A DNA stretch of 64,000 bases from Paracyclopina nana (lineage: Eukaryota > Arthropoda > Copepoda > Cyclopoida > Cyclopettidae). Of this stretch, positions 58,817 to 64,000 are shown piece after piece. Location of the stretch: positions 17,360,001 through 17,424,000 of the forward strand of contig JAGUCH010000001.1 of NCBI GenBank assembly GCA_019096065.1, given 5' to 3'. Below the pieces are notes generated by a model that ran no database searches, was not told the DNA's origin, and saw only the letters and a list, made by a program, of their open reading frames with translations. Position 1 is the first letter of the stretch. Each line of letters begins with the position of its first letter. A program made the position numbers and the translations under genes.

Positions 58817-60292
58817 TTAGGAAGCAGTTTCCCTCTTTTTCTTGACCATCTCGGCCAGAGACTTGAACCTTGCGATGCACTGCTCCTTGGTTTTCCCAGG
58901 AACCTTATTAGCTATCCTCTCCCACCTCTCGGTGGCTCCCTTGGGAAATTGAACTAAGGCCATTTCAAAGGCCTTTTGTTGAGCTTGACTCCAGACGTCC
59001 AGACTGTTGCTATCCTCGTCCTCTTCTTTGCGCGTCTTCACTTTCGTTTTCACCTCCACGGGCACGAAATCGGCCTTGGTGGCCAGCGAATAAGCTCCAA
59101 AGTCCGAGTCTGAATTCTCATCATCTTCAGACTCATCATCATCATCATCATCAGTGACGACGGTGGCCTCCATGAGGTCGTCCGAGATCTGGCTGTTTTT
59201 GGCCTCGAAGCCCGTGATGCCCTGGCTCATCTGAGCGACTGGAACCATGTAGGCATTGTCCTTGATCTTCTTGGCCATTTTCGTCACCTCCCAGGGCAGC
59301 CTCTCCAGGATCTCGGCGATTCGCTCCCAACGATCCAGCGTGCCCTGCGGGTACTTGCGGATCAGCTTGGCCAGCTTGGCCAGCTCCACGTCCGTCCAGA
59401 TCTGGTTGGCATTGGCGGGCTGCTTGAAAATGTCCTCCTTTTTTAAAGGCCTCTCCTCATGGTCGTCCGAGGCCGATCCGCCCGTGCGCTCCTCGTAGTT
59501 GTTGACGCGTTTTCGCTCCTTTTTGCGCTCCTTGCGCTCCTTGCGCTCCTCCTCCCTCCGCTCGAGCTCCGCTTCCTCCTCTCGCCTTAGCCGCTCCTCC
59601 TCCGCTTGTTTGGCCTTCATCTCGCGGTAGAGGCCGTGCAGCGTCCAGGGTAGCCTCGGGATGGCCAAGGCCAAATATTTGGCCAGCCTCGCCGTCTGGC
59701 AGGGCAGCAGGTCCCAAAAGGTCGGCCTCGGCCCCAAAATCTCCATTTCCTGCTCGGCGAGCAGGGCCTCCATTTCCTCGGCGGACTTCTTCTTCTTCAC
59801 GGACTTCTTTTTTGCGTTGACGGCCTCGCGCAGCGTGAACTTCTTCTCCCAGTAGTGCGCCCAGTAGATGCAATACTGGAACACCGTGACAATGACGTAG
59901 AGGTAGGCGAGGCCTTCGGCGAGGCCGATCTTGCGGACGCGCCGGTAATAAAAGATGGGCGAGCGCCAATCCGGAATGCCCTCGACGAGGACGCGGTCGT
60001 AGATCTTGCGCTTCTCCGGATCCTTCAAGATGTCGTAGATCGAGGCCAGCCAGCGGAACTTGAGGCTGGCGTCCTCCGCGTCGTTTTTGTCCGGGTGCAG
60101 CACCAGACTGAGCTTGCGGTAGGCCTTGCGAATTTCCGCCGTGCTCGCGTCATTTTTGAGCTCGAGGTACTCGTAAAAGTTCTGGTTCACTTCCTCGACG
60201 AGGTCGAAAATCTCCAGCTCGTCGTTGTCCCAAGCCGACACATTTTTCGCCGCAAATATCAGTAAAAGGAGCGGAATGAGCGAGGACTTCAT
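58817..60292 (-). CDS. Dnajc1: DnaJ homolog subfamily C member 1 (ER J-protein, two SANT domains)
   Basis: A single 491-codon frame. A signal peptide (1-20, MKSSLIPLLLLIFAAKNVSA) is followed by a J domain at about 36-105 with HPD at 66-68, the triad that triggers Hsp70 ATPase. A transmembrane helix at about 122-146 (LAEGLAYLYVIVTVFQYCIY) comes next, then a long charged Arg/Lys/Glu cytosolic coil. Two SANT/Myb-like domains follow: one starting QIWTDVELAKLAKLIRKYPQ and one starting DVWSQAQQKAFEMALVQFPK, separated by an Asp/Glu-rich linker. This order is that of DNAJC1 (ERdj1/HTJ1), which recruits BiP at the ER and binds ribosomes. No intron is present although neighbours are intron-rich. Very sure of family. 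Confidence 0.95.
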   Translation of the reverse strand: MKSSLIPLLLLIFAAKNVSAWDNDELEIFDLVEEVNQNFYEYLELKNDASTAEIRKAYRKLSLVLHPDKNDAEDASLKFRWLASIYDILKDPEKRKIYDRVLVEGIPDWRSPIFYYRRVRKIGLAEGLAYLYVIVTVFQYCIYWAHYWEKKFTLREAVNAKKKSVKKKKSAEEMEALLAEQEMEILGPRPTFWDLLPCQTARLAKYLALAIPRLPWTLHGLYREMKAKQAEEERLRREEEAELERREEERKERKERKKERKRVNNYEERTGGSASDDHEERPLKKEDIFKQPANANQIWTDVELAKLAKLIRKYPQGTLDRWERIAEILERLPWEVTKMAKKIKDNAYMVPVAQMSQGITGFEAKNSQISDDLMEATVVTDDDDDDESEDDENSDSDFGAYSLATKADFVPVEVKTKVKTRKEEDEDSNSLDVWSQAQQKAFEMALVQFPKGATERWERIANKVPGKTKEQCIARFKSLAEMVKKKRETAS

Positions 60293-60896
60293 GACAATAT
60301 GTTTTGAAAGTGAGCCGTGACGTCACGACCTTGCCAACTGTACGGGAAGTTTGTTTTGATTTGGCGCAACGTTTGTTGACACTTTCCACCCAACCCATTT
60401 GGCGGAATTTTTTTACATGCCGCGCCGGCGGAACTTTAAAATAATGCATCACGCAACCTCGCTGTAATTACTCGCAGCGCCCTCTTGCATGATTTTGCTT
60501 CTTTTAAAAACTGGTATTTATTCTTAAGGCGTTTCAAATTTTGCCTGAGAAGTTTGCGAATTCATGTTTTTTGATGAATAAAAGTTCAAATGGAACTTTA
60601 ACGCACAGCACATACAAATGCATGGATCATTATTAGAGCTGCTTCTTTACTACATTAAGGCTATTATTGCTTCTCACGAAAACAGTTTGTCATGAGCGGT
60701 GTGTTTATGCCAAAAAGTTCCTATTAACCAATTAATTGCTTTGTGCCATCACCATAATAGATCTCAAGTTCCTTCTTAAAATTGATTTACGCGGAAAGTT
60801 AGAAATACAATGCTGGACAGATCGCTTTATTCATTATTTATTGTCAATTTAATAAACTTCATTATATTATAATAGTTTGATTAAGGAAGAGAAGTT
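60293..60896. other. DNAJC1 promoter side and intergenic DNA
   Basis: Contains a perfect CRE palindrome and two GCGC-rich islands near 60420-60480, then plain AT-rich DNA up to the tRNA-Phe gene. No coding frame. Confidence 0.45.
60318..60325. promoter_or_regulatory. CRE (TGACGTCA) upstream of DNAJC1
   Basis: The palindromic CREB/ATF site lies 26 bp upstream of the ATG. ATF6/XBP1-type ER-stress factors use related ACGT cores, which would suit an ER chaperone gene, but that link is inference. Confidence 0.45.
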
Positions 60897-60969
60897 GCCG
60901 TGATAGCTCAGTTGGGAGAGCGTTAGACTGAAGATCTAAAGGTCCCCGGTTCGATCCCGGGTCGCGGCA
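60897..60969 (+). tRNA. tRNA-Phe (GAA)
   Basis: 73 nt. The acceptor stem GCCGTGA pairs with TCGCGGC (one T-G wobble) and the discriminator is A. Box A TAGCTCAGTTGGGAGAGC, anticodon loop CTGAAGA with GAA, and box B GGTTCGATCC are all intact. A T-run (TATTTTTG) just downstream suits Pol III termination. No intron. Confidence 0.97.
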
Positions 60970-61436
60970 TATTTTTGTGCTGAATTTTCAAAACTTCCAT
61001 TATCTATTGTCTGCAATCATACATCTTAATGTCAACCATTTAATTACTTTTATGATAAGGTTAATTTACAATAAAATAAAGCTCATTTTTAGGCATCGAG
61101 TTATGCACGCTAATCTTCAAAGCATGGATGTGTTTTCCGTCAAACTCTGACTAAAGTGGAAGCATGACATTGCAAGTTTTCGTCATTCTAGCAAATTGCA
61201 CCAAAATTTTTTGCTACAAATTACTCTGCAAAATGAATGTACTAAACTAGTTTAACTTTGATCAACATTTGAATATTTATTTCATGAACACATGAGAAAT
61301 AAAAATTTGCCTTTTTTCAGAGCAGACGCTCACATTATTTTGCTCTATTTTGCGCTTTTCACGAACTCTCTGGGTTGTTCAGTTTCTCTTTTGGCCTCTC
61401 CTCAATAACTATCCAAACTTTCCTGGCAGCATCAGC

Positions 61437-62217
61437 ATGCTTCACCGCGTAAGAATTTAACAAAAGTGGAAGCTATAATTTATTTTTCAAAGACTTCCAG
61501 ATAATCTTCCTCGTTTTTGTCACCATTGTGGCGAGCGAATGCTCCCAATCGTTTCACTCCAGGAGCTATTCCCCCTATGCTGGTTTGGTCTATGATAAAA
61601 GCCTTCCTTACGTACCAAGATATAGGTAAAGTTGAATATCGATTTATATCCAGCGCGCGAGAGTAAAACGAGGTAAACAATTATTTTTAGGCCGAGCGAA
61701 GCGAGTGCCTGAAACAAAATAGACGCAATGTTTCGTAGCTCATTTTCCATTTAGATTACTTAAGTAATCATTATAAAATGTAATTAAGAGAAATTGAAAG
61801 CCATAGCTGAAAATAAAATAATAGCAAAAATACATTTTATGTTCATTTTGGGGACATAGTGCATTTACACTTTCGGTCACCTCTGATGCACTGCTAATTA
61901 GATTGGTGCCACCAAAGATCCTTTTGATGCCTTGACCACATATTTAATTTATGCTCTCTTAGGTATCCGGTGGAACGATACCTAGGGAAGCGAGGCAATT
62001 ACAATTGGGCCAATTTTGAGCAAGACGGAAGAATGCTTGACTTGCCAGTTTTTTCGTAAGTTTCCTCATAAATACTTTATCTTTTTGCCATTTTTGAAAG
62101 ATTCAATCAGACCTTTGGTATATTTGTATATTTCTTCATAGGAAAATCCGAGAGCTAATGAACCAAGCAAGGCAAAGAAGACAGCAGCAGCAACTAAATG
62201 ACTACGAGTTGTATTGA
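61437..62217 (+). CDS. Small secreted peptide precursor, candidate neuropeptide
   Basis: Four exons: 61437-61448 (MLHR), 61501-61625, 61963-62055, 62142-62217; total 102 codons, 101 aa, every junction GT-AG and in frame. The first intron is only 52 bp. A hydrophobic signal peptide spans exons 1-2 (MLHRIIFLVFVTIVAS). The mature part is Tyr/Pro/Arg-rich, then has a YPVERYLGKR site, which in peptide hormones means cleavage at KR and amidation on the glycine. The tail after it (RMLDLPVFSKIRELMNQARQ, then RRQQQQLNDYELY) is helical and recalls CRF/DH44 peptides (LDL..., ...AR...LN..YL). No clear family match; it could also be an unrelated small secreted protein. AATAAA at 62294 ends it. Confidence 0.6.
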
Positions 62218-62293
62218 ATTAGTTTTTAGATGGACAAATCTTATTTATTGATGTTACATTGAGGAATCTCTTTGATGTTAAAAAGCTTCTCTT

Positions 62294-62299
62294 AATAAA
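62294..62299 (+). terminator. Poly(A) signal of the peptide precursor gene
   Basis: AATAAA lies 77 bp after the stop codon at 62215-62217 and gives a compact 3' UTR. This supports a real transcript on the plus strand here. Confidence 0.5.
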
Positions 62300-62409
62300 A
62301 AGGCACATGGAGCGTTTCAAATTGACCTATTAAAAGCAAGCACTCATTTCTTCATGTTTCTCAACCGTGAGAATAAATATATTGTTTTTTGATACAACAC
62401 GACAAGCAA

Positions 62410-62482
62410 GTTTCCGTAGTGTAGTGGTTATCACGTGCGCCTCACACGCGCAAGGTCGCCGGTTCGAACCCGGCCGGAAACA
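62410..62482 (+). tRNA. tRNA-Val (CAC), copy 1
   Basis: 73 nt, acceptor GTTTCCG/CGGAAAC with A discriminator. Box A (TAGTGTAGTGGTTATCAC), anticodon loop CTCACAC with CAC, and box B GGTTCGAACC are intact. No intron. Confidence 0.97.
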
Positions 62483-62557
62483 AAATATCTATTTTTTGCA
62501 CCAACATCAAACAAAATTAAAAACTTATTTCCAAATTTGATTTGCAATCATAAGAGC

Positions 62558-62630
62558 GTTTCCGTAGTGTAGCGGTTATCACGTGCGCCTCACACGCGCA
62601 AGGTCGCCGGTTCGAGCCCGGCCGGAAACA
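62558..62630 (+). tRNA. tRNA-Val (CAC), copy 2
   Basis: Same as copy 1 except for two bases (GTAGCGG in the D arm, GGTTCGAGCC in the T arm), both outside the anticodon and conserved stem pairs. Tandem, same strand, 75 bp apart. The flanks differ, so the duplication is old. Confidence 0.97.
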
Positions 62631-62713
62631 AGTTTTTTCAACCCCAAGCAAACGACATTTTTTAGTTGCAATGTAAGAAAAAATGTGAGGGAATCTTCAA
62701 TGTGCTGTGAATG

Positions 62714-62719
62714 TTTATT
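62714..62719 (-). terminator. Poly(A) signal of the minus-strand gene ending at 62775
   Basis: AATAAA on the minus strand, 56 bp after the stop codon. The 3' UTR thus stays clear of the tRNA-Val gene at 62558-62630. Confidence 0.55.
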
Positions 62720-62774
62720 AAAAGCTGTTTTGTGCCATTTCTCATCAGTAATGGCAAGACCCGAGTCAATGAGA

Positions 62775-63074
62775 TCAGTAAAAGGTTCCATCTGGACCAA
62801 ACATGTCCATGTCGTCTGGTAGCCCGCCCATGCCCATGGGAGTGTGAGCATCAAACCCAGGACTTGGTCCTGGAATTGGTTGCTGCTGCATCTCTGGCAT
62901 CATATCATCATAACCTAATGGTAAATCAATTGCAGTATTGCATAAGCCAAGCTTGAAAAGCAGCTTACCCATATTAACTGGAGGATAGTTGCCTTGTGGG
63001 TATGGCTGATTATTTGGAAAATTCCTCTGGTGATGTCCTCCTGGCTGAGCATACATTCCATTAGAGTAGGCAAT
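62775..63074 (-). CDS. C-terminal exons of an unidentified Pro/Gly/Met-rich protein
   Basis: Two exons: 63074-62969 and 62914-62775 (stop TGA at 62777-62775), joined by a short intron in phase 1 (ATGG|GTAAGC, TTAG|GTTATG). A strong acceptor (TTTTTTCTTCAAG) before 63074 shows that more exons lie to the right, outside or in the repeat array. The C-terminal 82 aa are low complexity: IAYSNGMYAQPGGHHQ, YPQGNYPPVNM, DDMMPEMQQQPIPGPSPG, and the end DMFGPDGTFY. The style is that of transcriptional or RNA-binding co-factors, but I do not recognise the family. Confidence 0.65.
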   Translation of the reverse strand: MAYSNGMYAQPGGHHQRNFPNNQPYPQGNYPPVNMGKLLFKLGLCNTAIDLPLGYDDMMPEMQQQPIPGPSPGFDAHTPMGMGGLPDDMDMFGPDGTFY

Positions 63075-63179
63075 CTTGAAGAAAAAATTGAAATTGAATT
63101 GCTGTTAGCATGATTGCACCAAGAATTTGCATCAGGTACAATCGCCTAGAAGCTGACAATTTCTGTAAAAGGCAATCTT

Positions 63180-64000
63180 GAGCATCGAAAGTGACGGACT
63201 CTGTTGAAGCAACATGAAAACCAAGGGTGAAATGTCACTAGCAAGCTCAAAGAAGCAATGTCAGCTTTTGGCTTGAAGGTGTTAAGGCTCAAATGCAAAG
63301 TTGGTACATAAAGCAGGAGGTGCGAGATGAACATGAGGTTAAGGTTGAAATTGATTTAGGGCCAAAATTGAAATTTAACGCATTGTTAAACATGAATAGA
63401 TTTACCAAGAAAAAAAGTCCTGCTCAATGCAATATTGAAGTGCTCGCCTATCTTAGCAATTAGCAAGCATTCAAATGAGACTGAAAACCTAATTTCATGA
63501 TTTGGTCAATAAGAAATAATGAGCATTGAGAGTGATGGACTCTGTTGAAGCAACATGAAAACAAGGAGAGCAATGTCATAAAGAATCTACAAAGAGTGTC
63601 GTCAGGTTGAGCATTAAAAGTGACGGACTCTGTTGAAGCAACATGAAAACCAAATGTGAAATGTCACTGGGAATCTCAAAAAAGCCATGTCAGCATTTTG
63701 CTTGAAGGCGTTAAGGCTCAAATATGAAGTTGGTTCATTGAGAGAGAGGTGCGAAATGAACATGAGGTTGAAATTGACTTACGGCCAAAATTGAAATTTA
63801 AAGCATTGTTAAACATGAATAGATTTACTAAGAAAAAAAGTCCTGCTTAATACAAAAGTGAAGCGCTCGCCTATCTTAACAATAAGCAAGCATCACTTGC
63901 AAACATTCAAGTAAGACTGAAAACCTAATTTCATGATTTGGTCAATATGAAATAATGAGCATGGAGAGTGTGATGGACTCTGTTGAAGCAACACGAAAAC
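63180..64000 (+). repeat. Long tandem repeat array (about 430 bp units)
   Basis: GTGACGGACTCTGTTGAAGCAACATGAAAACCAA occurs at about 63190, 63530 (shorter), 63618 and 63971. The blocks GAAATGTCACT, AAAGTTGGT-CAT and GAATAGATTTACC/TAAGAAAAAAAGTCCTGCT recur in register at about 430 bp. The array continues past the window end and probably lies in an intron of the minus-strand gene. Confidence 0.75.

Noticed and set aside
59855..60265. 136-codon plus-strand frame opposite DNAJC1
   Set aside because: Antisense to the J-domain and transmembrane region; no homology and explained by codon bias of the real gene.
60897..62630. tRNA-derived SINE instead of true tRNAs
   Set aside because: All three have complete acceptor stems, intact boxes and no tail or target duplications.
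1..64000. Endogenous retroviral or LINE coding remnants
   Set aside because: No reverse transcriptase, integrase, capsid or envelope motif was seen in any frame; repeats here are short and non-coding.

Overview
The window is eukaryotic and animal, most likely from an arthropod, probably an insect. Genes are split by GT-AG introns, coding exons are GC-richer than the AT-rich introns and intergenic DNA, poly(A) signals are AATAAA or ATTAAA, and tRNAs have eukaryotic form. The protein set is metazoan: a La-related protein 4, a dual-leucine-zipper MAP3K (wallenda/DLK type), a K-Cl cotransporter (kazachoc type) and a DNAJC1 co-chaperone. I cannot fix the species from sequence alone.

Layout. 1-5273 (+) is a La-related protein 4 gene in ten exons, followed by a long 3' UTR to about 7.1 kb. 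8962-15833 (+) is the MAP3K in six coding exons. 15905-16803 (-) is a small secreted protein with two PAN/apple-like cysteine modules, convergent with the MAP3K and only about 70 bp from it. From about 19 kb to 57.2 kb (+) lies the K-Cl cotransporter. Nineteen exons of it join in frame (1168 aa with the first exon at 36742), and further upstream ATG exons at about 19.2, 20.8, 30.6 and 33.0 kb look like alternative 5' ends. 58817-60292 (-) is an intronless DNAJC1-like gene. The last 4 kb hold tRNA-Phe(GAA), a four-exon 101-aa secreted peptide precursor, two tRNA-Val(CAC) genes and the 3' end of an unidentified minus-strand gene.

The non-coding DNA is full of short non-autonomous elements. I separated a 320-390 bp family (A), a 140-160 bp family often in head-to-head pairs (B), a family with GCCT...CAAAGAGCTGACA inverted termini (C), several long hairpins, a 110 bp family (E), a shared 210 bp repeat (F) and four tandem arrays. 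Most sit in introns of the MAP3K and cotransporter genes.

The items that most deserve follow-up are: the alternative cotransporter 5' exons, two of which encode an RFxV kinase-docking motif; the small peptide precursor with a GKR amidation/cleavage site and a CRF/DH44-like tail; and the tandem array that copies an exon end with its splice donor. All splice models were built by eye from reading-frame and GT/AG agreement. No database was searched.
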